Part shown: in pieces, positions 27,219-35,476 of the stretch
How positions within the stretch are numbered: the first letter of the stretch is position 1
Layout of the letters: each line of letters opens with the position of its first letter
From: Betaproteobacteria bacterium
GTDB lineage: Bacteria > Pseudomonadota > Gammaproteobacteria > Burkholderiales > Casimicrobiaceae
Assembly (NCBI GenBank): GCA_013298145.1
Contig: JAAFJO010000003.1
Span: forward strand, 496,001 to 560,000
Reading direction: 5' to 3'
Length of the DNA: 64,000 nt
The notes under the pieces: model-generated
Told to the model about the DNA's origin: nothing
Database searches by the model: none
What the model saw: only the letters and a program-made list of their open reading frames with translations
Program-made: the position numbers and the translations under genes

Positions 27219-28195
27219 ATCTGTTTCCTACCTCCGTCCACTGGCGCGCGCCGCGCACCATCGTCGCAATCATCGTTCTTGCGGCCTTCGTGCTTCTGCC
27301 GTTTGCAGTGGGCAGCGAAGGCGACTTTTATGTGAAATTTGCCACGCGAGTACTGATCTACGCCCTCGCCGCCATCGGCTTGAACTTCATTTTGGGTTTT
27401 GGCGGAATGGTGAGCCTTGGGCACGCGATGTACATCATGCTGGGCGCCTATTGCGTAGGCATTCCAATGCACCACGAAATCACCTCTGGCTGGGCACATC
27501 TTGCATTCGCAATCGCGCTCACTGCGGTATTGGCAACCGTCGTCGGCGCAGTCGCATTGCGCACGACTGGCATCGCGTTCATCATGATCACGCTTGCGTT
27601 CGCGCAAATGCTTTTCTTTGTTGCCGTAAGCCTTAAGGAATACGGAGGAGATGATGGGCTGACGATCGCGGCGCGGAGCAATTTCGGTCTCTTCGATATC
27701 GCGAGCAACGTCTCGCTGTATTACCTCGCGTTCTCTGCGGTATTGCTCGCGCTCTATCTTTCATGGCGTGCTGTTCTCTCGCCATTCGGTTTGATTCTGC
27801 GTGGCAGCAAAGCGAATTCACGTCGCGCACTCGCGCTGGGTCATCCAATACTTCGCTACCAGTTGGTCGCGTATGTGCTCTCAGCGCTCGTTTGCGCGGT
27901 TGCAGGCGTGTTGCTTGCAAACCTCACACAGTTTGCCTCACCCTCTTACGGCGCGTGGACGCTTTCGGGCGAGCTCATCGTGATCGTGATCTTGGGCGGT
28001 CTCGGCACCGTGTTCGGCCCGCTTGTCGGCGCGGTGTGTTTACTCGTTCTGGAAGAAATCTTGCCGACGCTCGTCGAGGCGACTTTCCCGGATTACAAAA
28101 GCAACTGGATGCTTCTGCTTGGCCTCTTCATTTTCTTCGTGGCGTTGCTGCTCAAACGCGGCGTATTTGGATCGCTTCGCGGAGGTGCGAAATGA
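27215..28195 (+). CDS. livM: Liv-type ABC transporter permease LivM
   Basis: The 326-residue partner permease begins at ATG 27215, overlapping livH (ATGA). It shows LNFILGFGGMVSLGHAMYIMLGAY (split by a loop) and the C-terminal ILGGLGTVFGPLVGA segment of the family. The frame stays open further upstream inside livH, but that part is not family sequence. Confidence 0.92.
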   Translation: MNLFPTSVHWRAPRTIVAIIVLAAFVLLPFAVGSEGDFYVKFATRVLIYALAAIGLNFILGFGGMVSLGHAMYIMLGAYCVGIPMHHEITSGWAHLAFAIALTAVLATVVGAVALRTTGIAFIMITLAFAQMLFFVAVSLKEYGGDDGLTIAARSNFGLFDIASNVSLYYLAFSAVLLALYLSWRAVLSPFGLILRGSKANSRRALALGHPILRYQLVAYVLSALVCAVAGVLLANLTQFASPSYGAWTLSGELIVIVILGGLGTVFGPLVGAVCLLVLEEILPTLVEATFPDYKSNWMLLLGLFIFFVALLLKRGVFGSLRGGAK

Positions 28196-28941
28196 GCGCA
28201 CTCGTCACCACCAGCCTCGTGAAGCGCTTCGGCGGCGTACAAGCCACAGACAATGTGTCGCTCACCGTTGAGAGCGGTCAACTGCACGCGATCATCGGCC
28301 CCAACGGCGCAGGCAAAAGCACGCTGATCGGGCAACTCGCAGGCGAGATCAAGCCGGATGCAGGACGCGTCGAGCTATTCGGAAACGACGTAACAGCTCA
28401 GTCGGTCGTCGCCCGGGCCAACATGGGCTTGGCACGCACTTATCAGATTACTCAACTGGCTAAAGAATTTACTGCGCTCGACAACGTTCTATTGGCAGCA
28501 AACGCGAAAGTTTCAAGTAATTTTCGGTTTTGGGCGAACGCCCATGCCGACACCCACGCGGTCAACCAGTCACTCGCGGCGCTTGCGAAAGTCGGCTTGC
28601 TCGACGCGAAAGATCGCACCGTAGGCGAGCTAGGCCACGGCGAACAACGCCAGTTGGAAATCGCGACGGCGCTCGCAACCGAACCGAAAGTGCTCCTCTT
28701 GGATGAGCCCCTCGCCGGCATGAGCCAAGGCGAATCAGCCGCCATGATCGCGCTGTTGAAATCGTTCAAAGGCCGCTACCCGATGCTGCTCGTTGAGCAT
28801 GACATGGATGCCGTGTTCCAACTCGCCGATTGCGTGAGCGTGCTCGTCTACGGTCGCATTATCGCCACCGGCACGCCGGAGGAAATTCGAAGCAACGCCG
28901 ATGTTCGTGCGGCCTATCTCGGCGATGAGGTGAACGCATGA
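28192..28941 (+). CDS. livG: Liv-type ABC transporter ATPase LivG
   Basis: This 249-residue ATPase starts at ATG 28192, overlapping livM by four bases. It has Walker A GPNGAGKST, the signature region LGHGEQRQLEIA (a family variant of LSGGQ), Walker B VLLLDEPLAGM and the switch His in LLVEHDMDAVF. The frame extending upstream from the ATG belongs to the livM coding region and is not real. Confidence 0.92.
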   Translation: MSALVTTSLVKRFGGVQATDNVSLTVESGQLHAIIGPNGAGKSTLIGQLAGEIKPDAGRVELFGNDVTAQSVVARANMGLARTYQITQLAKEFTALDNVLLAANAKVSSNFRFWANAHADTHAVNQSLAALAKVGLLDAKDRTVGELGHGEQRQLEIATALATEPKVLLLDEPLAGMSQGESAAMIALLKSFKGRYPMLLVEHDMDAVFQLADCVSVLVYGRIIATGTPEEIRSNADVRAAYLGDEVNA

Positions 28942-29642
28942 GCGTCTTGCTTGAAGCGAAAGAACTGTGCGCGGGCTACGGCACGAGCCAAGTGCTGTTT
29001 GACGTGAACTTGACCATCCGCGAAGGCGAAGTAGCAACGCTTCTGGGTCGTAACGGAATGGGCAAGAGCACGCTGATCAAATGCCTAACGGGCTGGCTCG
29101 CTCCGACGAGCGGCAGTGTTCAGTTCGCAGGAAAGATTGTCACCGGTGCGCCGTCCCACGTGATCGGCAAACTTGGCTTCGGCCTTGTGCCCGAGGGGCG
29201 TCAAATTTTTCCGACGCTGACGGTGCGCGAAAATCTGCTCGCCACGGCATCCTCACAAAACGGCAAGGCGTGGAACGTTGAACGCGTCGTCGCATTCTTT
29301 CCGCGCCTCGGCGAGCGTATCAATCAGATGGGCGGCACGCTGTCCGGCGGCGAACAGCAGATGCTCGCCATTGGCCGCGCGCTGATGACCAATCCACGCT
29401 TGCTCGTGCTCGATGAAGCCACCGAAGGACTCGCGCCGCTCATCCGCGCCGACATCTGGCGTGCGCTCGGCGAACTCAAGCGCGAAAAACTCGCGATGCT
29501 CGTGATCGATAAAGATTTGAAAGCCCTGCTCCCGCTCGCCGATCATCACACCGGACTTGAGAAGGGCCGTGTTGCGATTGCGGGAACGTCAAAAGAGCTC
29601 GAAGCGCAACATGAAAGGTTGCATGCTTTGATCGGGGTGTAG
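28938..29642 (+). CDS. livF: Liv-type ABC transporter ATPase LivF
   Basis: The 234-residue second ATPase shows Walker A GRNGMGKST, GLVPEGRQIFPTLTV typical of LivF, the signature LSGGEQQMLA and Walker B LLVLDEATEGLAP. The usual switch His region reads VIDKDLKALL, so the canonical His is replaced by Lys, although the family often has VEQ here. It overlaps livG by four bases and ends the operon. Confidence 0.92.
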   Translation: MSVLLEAKELCAGYGTSQVLFDVNLTIREGEVATLLGRNGMGKSTLIKCLTGWLAPTSGSVQFAGKIVTGAPSHVIGKLGFGLVPEGRQIFPTLTVRENLLATASSQNGKAWNVERVVAFFPRLGERINQMGGTLSGGEQQMLAIGRALMTNPRLLVLDEATEGLAPLIRADIWRALGELKREKLAMLVIDKDLKALLPLADHHTGLEKGRVAIAGTSKELEAQHERLHALIGV

Positions 29643-29658
29643 CAACTAGGCTTTTGAA

Positions 29659-30363
29659 ATGACCGCAAGAACAAACTACATATTTGTTGATCACGAGAAC
29701 GTATCACTTGCTGACACCGATGCACTGAATCAAGAGCACATTCGCTTGCTTGTTTTCATCGGCGCTAACCAAAAGCGAATTGACATCGACGCAGTTGAGG
29801 CGATACACAAACTCGGGCAACGCGCCCAATACGTCCGCGTTTCGGCGAACGGAGCAAATGCGCTCGACTTTCATATTGCCTTTTACGTTGGAAGGCTCGC
29901 TCAACAGGACGAGAGAGGCTATTTCCACATCATTTCAAAAGATAAGGGCTACGATCCGCTAATTGCGCATCTAGCATCACAGGAAATTCAGGCCGAGCGT
30001 ATTGATTCAATCGCATTGATCGACTTCGTCAAGGCAACAAAAAATGAAGCGCCACAAGGCGCCTCAAAAGATGCTCAACAGCGCACTACAGAGAAGCCCG
30101 AAGAAAAACTTAGATCAGCAACTGGAACTAAGGTTAAGGCGGCGCTACAGCAAGCGCGAAAGTACTTCGATGAGTATCTTTGTGCCGAAAACACATCGAA
30201 GCCGAGCAAGCGATCGACACTTAAATCATCCATCCACTCTTTCTTCAGAAAAGAGCTAGACACCTCGCAGGTGGATCGCATCATTTTGGGGCTTCAAACA
30301 AAAGGATGTCTGCGTTTCGAAGGCGAGAAAACAGTCTGGCTTATCGCGAAACCTGACCGCTGA
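29659..30363 (+). CDS. PIN/NYN-like nuclease-fold protein, function unknown
   Basis: The N-terminal half (residues 5-120) looks like a PIN/NYN-type RNase fold: strand YIFVDHENV with an acidic Asp, ALDFHIAFYVGRLAQ with a second Asp, and IISKDKGYDPLI with a third. The C-terminal 70 residues look like a small winged-helix-type domain (SIHSFFRKELDTSQVDRII), separated by a charged linker. Such proteins are usually RNA-cleaving or RNA-binding. It starts 17 bases after livF but is unrelated in function. No ribosome-binding site is clear. Confidence 0.65.
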   Translation: MTARTNYIFVDHENVSLADTDALNQEHIRLLVFIGANQKRIDIDAVEAIHKLGQRAQYVRVSANGANALDFHIAFYVGRLAQQDERGYFHIISKDKGYDPLIAHLASQEIQAERIDSIALIDFVKATKNEAPQGASKDAQQRTTEKPEEKLRSATGTKVKAALQQARKYFDEYLCAENTSKPSKRSTLKSSIHSFFRKELDTSQVDRIILGLQTKGCLRFEGEKTVWLIAKPDR

Positions 30364-30404
30364 AAGCGTGGAAGCGTATCGGTTTCCATTGGCGAGACTA
30401 CTCA

Positions 30405-30520
30405 CGGTCATCCCCGCGAAGGCGGGGACCCAATCCGAGTAAACCATCGTAGTCAGCATCGCGCGCTATTCTTCCCGGGAGACGTCCGGGTCTGGGTTCC
30501 CGCCTTCGCGGGAATGACAG
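30405..30520. repeat. REP-like inverted repeat pair
   Basis: The 28-base arms at 30405-30432 and 30493-30520 are inverted copies with four differences. Each contains its own small hairpin built on CCCCGCGAAGGCGGGG or the variant CCCGCCTTCGCGGG. The pair fills most of the 218-base gap between the PIN-like gene and arfB. This sequence type (GTCATTCCCGCGAAGGCGGGAA) is a widespread intergenic repeat in proteobacteria. Confidence 0.8.
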
Positions 30521-30581
30521 GGTACAGATGTCGCTCACTTGATCGACGCGGGCGAGGCGCAGCATCTCGTACCATTCACCC

Positions 30582-30983
30582 ATGCCCCGCCTCGAAATCC
30601 CACCGACCGAATACGAGATGACCGCGATTCGCGCGCAGGGTGCGGGTGGGCAGAACGTGAACAAGGTGTCGTCTGCCATTCAATTGCGTTTTGATGTACA
30701 CGCCTCAAGTTTGTCCGCCGGCGTGAAGGCGCGATTGCTTGCGCTCTCCGATTCGCGGATGACTGATGATGGCGTTTTTGTGATCAAAGCCCAAACGCAG
30801 CGCACGCAAGAGGCGAACAAGCGGGATGCGATTGAACGGCTGCGTGAGTTAGTGCAAAGCGTCGCAGTCGCGCCGCGCACGCGCTACGCGACGCGCCCGA
30901 CGCTCGCATCAAAGCAGCGACGTTTGGAGAGTAAGTCGATTCGCGGGCAGACGAAGGCGCTGCGCGGCAAGGTGGATGACTGA
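30582..30983 (+). CDS. arfB: Peptidyl-tRNA hydrolase ArfB (ribosome rescue)
   Basis: ArfB hydrolyses peptidyl-tRNA on stalled ribosomes. The 133-residue protein has the GGQ motif in AQGAGGQNVNKVSSAI and a basic C-terminal tail (KSIRGQTKALRGKV) that would enter the empty mRNA channel. Length and order are normal. It converges with the helicase gene, with a repeat-rich 274-base gap between. Confidence 0.93.
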   Translation: MPRLEIPPTEYEMTAIRAQGAGGQNVNKVSSAIQLRFDVHASSLSAGVKARLLALSDSRMTDDGVFVIKAQTQRTQEANKRDAIERLRELVQSVAVAPRTRYATRPTLASKQRRLESKSIRGQTKALRGKVDD

Positions 30984-31007
30984 TCGCGGCATGCACCACG
31001 TCGTAGA

Positions 31008-31025
31008 GCGCAATCTCATTGCGCC
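31008..31025. repeat. Palindromic repeat unit, intact copy
   Basis: GCGCAATCTCATTGCGC is a 7-bp perfect inverted repeat with a three-base core. A second, inverted copy of the same unit is present at 31086-31096 plus 31240-31250, where it is interrupted by the element at 31097-31239. The two units face each other across about 60 bases and look like a REP-type pair. No T-run follows, so it is not a typical terminator. Confidence 0.7.
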
Positions 31026-31096
31026 GTGTTGAACGCACAAACAGTCATCAAGCTAGAAGCTGCGCTTCGAGCGCGGCTTGCACGAGGCGCAATGAG

Positions 31097-31239
31097 AAAG
31101 ACCTCTGCACAACGTAGCGAGAGCCGGTCAGACGAGGAAAAAATTTGCGAAAACACCGGAGCGTACGTAGGTACGTGAGGATTTTTCGCGAATTTTTGAC
31201 GAAGTATCACCGGCTCGCAGTAGTTGTGCAGAGGTCTTT
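31097..31239. mobile_element. 143-bp MITE-like element with 17-bp terminal inverted repeats and 3-bp target duplication
   Basis: The ends are perfect inverted repeats, AAAGACCTCTGCACAAC at 31097-31113 and its complement at 31223-31239. Inner parts of the two halves are also roughly complementary (GAGCCGGT, AAAAATTTGCGAAAA), so the whole element can fold back. It is flanked by GAG on both sides (31094-31096 and 31240-31242), which is exactly the core of the palindromic unit it interrupts. It has no coding capacity. The ends loosely recall IS5-family termini, but that is a memory-based guess. Confidence 0.75.
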
Positions 31240-31257
31240 GAGATTGCGCCCTGCGTT

Positions 31258-33177
31258 TTACCGACCTCGTCCGCCGCCGCGCGAATTACCACGGCTTTGA
31301 CCGCCGCTTGCTGGGCGCGGTGCGCTCGCGCCCGTACGCGGGGGCGAAGATGCGCCGCCACGCGGAGGAGCTGCGGACGCGCCACCGCGCGGCGCAGCCG
31401 AACCACCACGAGGCGCAGAGCCGCCACCACCACTGCGTCCGCCACCGCCACCGGGGCGACCACGCGGTGCAGGTCGGCCGCCTCGCGCTTGCCACTCGGC
31501 GTCGCGCGCTTCCGAGCTCGGCGCGACGGGGTCGGCCATCTTGCTTGGATCAAACCCGTCAATCTTGATTTTTGGGATGGATTGCTTGGTGAATTTCTCG
31601 ATGTCTTTCAACAGCGGCAACTCTTCAGCCATGACCAGCGACATCGCCTCGCCGGTGGCGCCTGCACGGCCCGTGCGACCGATGCGATGCACGTAATCTT
31701 CGGGCACATTCGGCAATTCGTAATTCACGACGTGCGGCAATTGATCGATATCGATCCCGCGGGCTGCGATGTCGGTCGCAACCAACACTTGCAATGTGTT
31801 CGTTTTGAACTCAGCAAGCGCTTTGGTGCGCGCTCCTTGGCTCTTATTGCCGTGAATCGCCATCGCCGGGATGCCAGACTTGGTGAGCTGTTCCGATAGG
31901 CGGTTTGCGCCGTGCTTGGTGCGCGTGAAGACGAGCACTTGGAACCACTGCCGCTCTTTAATGAGATGAATCAAGAGCTTCGCTTTGGCCGATTTATCAA
32001 CGAGCACGACCGATTGATCAACCACTTCAATGGTTGTGTTCCGACGCGCCACTTCGATCATGCGCGGATTGTTCAGCAAGCGATCCGTAAGCGCCTTGAT
32101 CTCGTCAGAGAACGTTGCGCTAAAGAGCAAGTTCTGGCGCTTCGGCGGCAACACCGCGAGCACTTTTTTGATGTCGTGAATGAAGCCCATGTCGAGCATG
32201 CGATCGGCTTCATCGAGCACGAGGATCTGCACCGCCGAGAGATCAATCGCGCGCTGCTGGTGCAGATCGAGTAGACGCCCCGGCGTCGCAACCACGATGT
32301 CAACGCCGCGACGCATCGCGGTAATCTGCGGGTTGATATTCACGCCACCGAAGATGCACGTTGACGTCAGCGGCAAAAACTTGCCGTAGATACGAACGCT
32401 CTCTTCCACCTGCGCAGCAAGTTCACGCGTAGGCGCGAGGATGAGCGCGCGGGGGAGCGTTGCGTTGCCGCGCTTGGCTTGAGGCAATTGCATCAAGCGC
32501 TGCAGCATCGGCAGCACGAAGCCGGCGGTTTTTCCGGTGCCAGTTTGTGCACCGCCGAGCAAATCTCCGCCGTCGAGTACAGCCGGAATGCCTTGCCGCT
32601 GAATTGGCGTTGGGCTGCTGTAGCCATGCGCCAACACAGCGCGAACGAGCTCGTCACGCAGTCCGAGCGCGGCAAAGCCTTCATCGACGGTGGCGGGTGT
32701 CACCGAGTGCTCGGCACGATCAGCCGCGCGAGTAATCGGCGTGAGCTCTCCGTCAATGTGAGCTGTGGCTGCGTGTGCGGGTGCAGCAGGATTACTTGCA
32801 ACTACCTCATTGAAAGGTCTATTGCTTTGGGACAAACGCGCATTAGTCGCTATTGTTGACTGTTGACCTGATTGGCCCTTTGCCCCATTCGGCGCTTGGT
32901 CTAAACGGCGAACTTGTTGTTGTGATGGCGACTTGTGCGCCGCAGGCGCACGCGCTTGCGGCGTGTCGTCCATCCAGTTTCTGATTTGTTTGGGCGGTGC
33001 AGCGAAAAGTGCAGAGGGTGCCGACTGATGGGCGCGCCCAGCGCCAGGGGTTGAGCCCGACGGCTGGCGCCTTTGTGCGTTGGTGGCGCTTGTGCCAGGT
33101 GTAGGCGCTGCAGAATGTTTAGGCAATGGCGAGCGAGGATGGCGAGCGCCGCCCCCGCGAGAGGAATTTTGATTCAT
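31258..33177 (-). CDS. rhlE: DEAD-box ATP-dependent RNA helicase, RhlE type
   Basis: This cold-shock/ribosome-biogenesis type helicase has 639 residues. A low-complexity basic N-terminus (about 165 residues) precedes the core, which has the Q motif [13 protein letters not shown], motif [25 protein letters not shown] in [13 protein letters not shown] in LFSATF, and the second-domain [10 protein letters not shown]. The C-terminal 90 residues are Gly/Arg/Pro/Ala-rich and probably bind RNA nonspecifically. The N-terminal extension is longer than in most RhlE proteins. Confidence 0.93.
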   Translation of the reverse strand: MNQNSSRGGGARHPRSPLPKHSAAPTPGTSATNAQRRQPSGSTPGAGRAHQSAPSALFAAPPKQIRNWMDDTPQARAPAAHKSPSQQQVRRLDQAPNGAKGQSGQQSTIATNARLSQSNRPFNEVVASNPAAPAHAATAHIDGELTPITRAADRAEHSVTPATVDEGFAALGLRDELVRAVLAHGYSSPTPIQRQGIPAVLDGGDLLGGAQTGTGKTAGFVLPMLQRLMQLPQAKRGNATLPRALILAPTRELAAQVEESVRIYGKFLPLTSTCIFGGVNINPQITAMRRGVDIVVATPGRLLDLHQQRAIDLSAVQILVLDEADRMLDMGFIHDIKKVLAVLPPKRQNLLFSATFSDEIKALTDRLLNNPRMIEVARRNTTIEVVDQSVVLVDKSAKAKLLIHLIKERQWFQVLVFTRTKHGANRLSEQLTKSGIPAMAIHGNKSQGARTKALAEFKTNTLQVLVATDIAARGIDIDQLPHVVNYELPNVPEDYVHRIGRTGRAGATGEAMSLVMAEELPLLKDIEKFTKQSIPKIKIDGFDPSKMADPVAPSSEARDAEWQARGGRPAPRGRPGGGGGRSGGGGSAPRGGSAAPRGGASAAPPRGGASSPPRTGASAPRPASGGQSRGNSRGGGRGR

Positions 33178-33324
33178 TTAAGGTTTTGAAAGCGCATGCT
33201 GCGCTTGTGATTGAGTGTCTCGCGAGCGCCACATTGCAGCAGCTCGGACGCACTTCAAGGGGCCGTGCGTTGACCCGGGGAGTTTCGCGCTCTGTGCTGG
33301 TCAGCAGTAAGCGCAAAACGAAGA

Positions 33325-33399
33325 TGGTGCCGATTGTCGGGATTGAACTGACGACCTACCGCTTACAAGGCGGTTGCTCTACCACTGAGCTAAATCGGC
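33325..33399 (-). tRNA. tRNA-Thr (UGU anticodon)
   Basis: On the minus strand the acceptor stem GCCGATT / AATCGGC, D-arm TAGCTCAGTGGTAGAGCA, anticodon stem ACCGC / GCGGT with loop CTTGTAA, and T-arm GTCAGTTCAATCCCGAC are all present. The encoded 3' end is ACCA. The loop gives anticodon TGT, reading ACA (threonine). It starts 13 bases after the sspB stop, in the same direction. Confidence 0.96.
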
Positions 33400-33411
33400 G
33401 AATTAGATATT

Positions 33412-33891
33412 TTACTTGACGACAGTAAGTGTCGGCTTAGGTTTGGTGCTCGAACCAGCTGTAGGAGCGACATTTGTTACGACGGTTTCAGTAGCGATTG
33501 GCGCGACGCTCGGGTTCACTGCAGCGAGCGATGGCGCGGCGGCTGGACTACCTTCGTTCGATTCGGCGGTTGCAGCTTCGATGTCAACCTGGAAGCCCAT
33601 GCCGTAGCCGGTTTCCTTCGCGAAAATACCGACAACCGCGGCGAACGGAACGGCGATCTCTTGCGAAACGCCGTTGAAGCGCGCGTTAAACAAAGTCCAC
33701 TCGTTATCCATGGTGAGCTTATGTGTGGCAAGTGGCGAGACATTCAAAATGATCTCGCCGTCTTTCACATAGTCCATCGGGACTTTAGTTTTGTCGCTCA
33801 CCCGCACGGCGAGAAACGGCGTGTAGCCCTGATCTACACACCACTCGTAGAGGGCGCGCACAAGATAGGGTTTGGCCGATTGCTCGCTCAC
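33412..33891 (-). CDS. sspB: ClpXP protease specificity-enhancing factor SspB
   Basis: SspB delivers ssrA-tagged proteins to ClpXP. The first 110 residues form the conserved substrate-binding domain (KPYLVRALYEWCVD, VPMDYVKDGEIILNVSPLAT, ARFNGV). A flexible Ala/Pro/Thr-rich linker follows, and the extreme C-terminus, KPKPTLTVVK, is the ClpX-docking type of tail. It follows sspA with a short gap, the usual betaproteobacterial order. Confidence 0.95.
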   Translation of the reverse strand: MSEQSAKPYLVRALYEWCVDQGYTPFLAVRVSDKTKVPMDYVKDGEIILNVSPLATHKLTMDNEWTLFNARFNGVSQEIAVPFAAVVGIFAKETGYGMGFQVDIEAATAESNEGSPAAAPSLAAVNPSVAPIATETVVTNVAPTAGSSTKPKPTLTVVK

Positions 33892-33907
33892 GTTAGCTCA
33901 ATCCGAA

Positions 33908-34507
33908 CTAGCGACGCATACCGCGTTCAGCGGGCGTTAACGCATCGATGAAGCCTTGGCGAGAGAAGAGACGCTCCGCGTACTTAAGCACCGGCGCGGC
34001 AGCCTTCGGCAGCTCGATCTCGTAATGGGTCAAACGCCACAAAAGCGGCGCGAGGGCTACATCAAGCATCGAATACTCGTCTCCGAGCATGTGCTTCTGC
34101 TTGTTGAACACGACGGAAATTTCGGTGAGGCGATCACGGATCGCGGCGCGTGCCTTCTCGGGGCTTTTCGGCGCTTTTTTCTCAAGCTCTTCCACGTGAA
34201 CAAATATTTCGCGATGAAAGCGATGCAAGAAAAGCCTTGCACGACCGCGCGTTGCGGGATCCGCCGGCATCAATTGCGGATGCGGGAATCGCTCATCGAT
34301 GTATTCATTGATGATGTTTGATTCGTGAAGGATCAAATCACGCTCTACAAGCACAGGCACCGTGTTGTAAGGATTCATCGTCGCCAAATCCTCGGGCTTG
34401 TGGTCGAGGTCAACGTCGATGATTTGGAAATCCATGCCCTTTTCGTGAAGGACAATGCGGCACTGGTGACTGAACGGATCAGTCGTGCCCGAGTAGAGGG
34501 TCATCAT
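33908..34507 (-). CDS. sspA: Stringent starvation protein A (GST fold)
   Basis: SspA binds RNA polymerase and modulates stress gene expression. The 199-residue protein has the glutathione-transferase thioredoxin-like half (MTLYSGTTDPFSHQCRIVLHEKG split after Q, then NPYNTVPVLVERDLILHES) and a helical half ending at TPAERGMRR. I start at the ATGATG at 34507-34502, since the longer frame to 34534 adds unrelated residues. It is downstream of petABC, as is common in this class. Confidence 0.92.
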   Translation of the reverse strand: MMTLYSGTTDPFSHQCRIVLHEKGMDFQIIDVDLDHKPEDLATMNPYNTVPVLVERDLILHESNIINEYIDERFPHPQLMPADPATRGRARLFLHRFHREIFVHVEELEKKAPKSPEKARAAIRDRLTEISVVFNKQKHMLGDEYSMLDVALAPLLWRLTHYEIELPKAAAPVLKYAERLFSRQGFIDALTPAERGMRR

Positions 34508-34606
34508 AGTAAGGGTACCGGTAACAGGGTTCAAAAGGCAGACAAACGAGCGACATGCGCAGCTGCGGCGTAATCAACACCGCAACGGCGCATTCGAGCT
34601 GCCTGC

Positions 34607-35473
34607 TTAGGTGACGTCTTTCCAGTATTCCTTTTTGAGCCAAACCGCAGCTGCCAAAAGAATCGAAAGTAGGAACATCACAAGGATGCCAATTTGGACG
34701 CGTTTAGCTTTGTGTGGCTCGGCGACGAAATCCATAAAGTTCACGAGATCGGCAATAGCCACGTCGTACTGAGTCGGCGTGAGTTTGCCGTCGGTTGCTG
34801 GCACGATTGAGCGCACGATGTAGTGATGCTCCTCCTTGCCGTCTTTCTTTTCGACGTGATGCTCAAAAGAACTCATCGTGTCCGCGGCGATGAAGGCTGC
34901 GCGTGCTTGGCCCTCTGCTTCGCCCTTGGTCTTGATGTCTTTGCCATCCACTTTGAACACTTGTTCACGAACGGTCGGGACACCTGACATCTCAGCGAGC
35001 ACGTGCGGCATGCCGATGTTCGGCGAGATCATGTTGTTCCAACCGGTCTCGCGTTTATCGTCACGGTAGAAGCCACGCATGTACGCCGCCAGACGCTCAG
35101 TCGTGTAACTGCGGGCCATCACCGAAAGATCCGGCGGAACGGCACCGAACCATTCTTTCGCATCTTTTGGATTGATCGACGCCTTCATCGTGTCGCCGAT
35201 CTTGTCCGTCGTAAACATCAAGTTTTGCTTGATTTGCTCAGGCGTGAGCTTGATGTCGGTGAGTCGGTTGTAGCGCATGTACTGTGCGCTGTGGCAATTC
35301 AAGCAGTGGTTCACAAACAAGCGTGCACCACGTTGAAGTGATTCCGCGTCAACGCGACTTGCAGTGGGCCCCACTATTTTGACTTCAGGACCGCCAGCAG
35401 CCATCGCGGTAGGCGCGACAGCCGCGAGGGCTAGCGCCGCAAAGGCGCTCGAAACCAACTTATTCAATTTCAC
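34607..35473 (-). CDS. petC: Cytochrome c1 of the bc1 complex
   Basis: This heme-c subunit of ubiquinol:cytochrome c oxidoreductase has a signal peptide ending at AMAAGG, the heme-attachment motif CLNCH near residue 57, a Met ligand candidate in the PNIGMPHVL region, and a C-terminal membrane anchor (IGILVMFLLSILLAAAVWLKK). At 288 residues it is slightly longer than many homologues because of a charged insertion around residue 195. It starts three bases after petB ends. Confidence 0.95.
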   Translation of the reverse strand: MKLNKLVSSAFAALALAAVAPTAMAAGGPEVKIVGPTASRVDAESLQRGARLFVNHCLNCHSAQYMRYNRLTDIKLTPEQIKQNLMFTTDKIGDTMKASINPKDAKEWFGAVPPDLSVMARSYTTERLAAYMRGFYRDDKRETGWNNMISPNIGMPHVLAEMSGVPTVREQVFKVDGKDIKTKGEAEGQARAAFIAADTMSSFEHHVEKKDGKEEHHYIVRSIVPATDGKLTPTQYDVAIADLVNFMDFVAEPHKAKRVQIGILVMFLLSILLAAAVWLKKEYWKDVT

Positions 35474-35476
35474 GAA

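Noticed and set aside
30405..31250. Possible CRISPR array between the PIN-like gene and the helicase
   Set aside because: The repeats are inverted pairs and a single MITE-like element, not regularly spaced direct repeats with spacers, and no cas genes are present.
31297..31899. A 200-codon open frame on the plus strand opposite the helicase gene
   Set aside because: It is Arg/Ala/Thr low-complexity that mirrors the Gly/Arg-rich helicase tail and has no family features; the helicase frame has all DEAD-box motifs.
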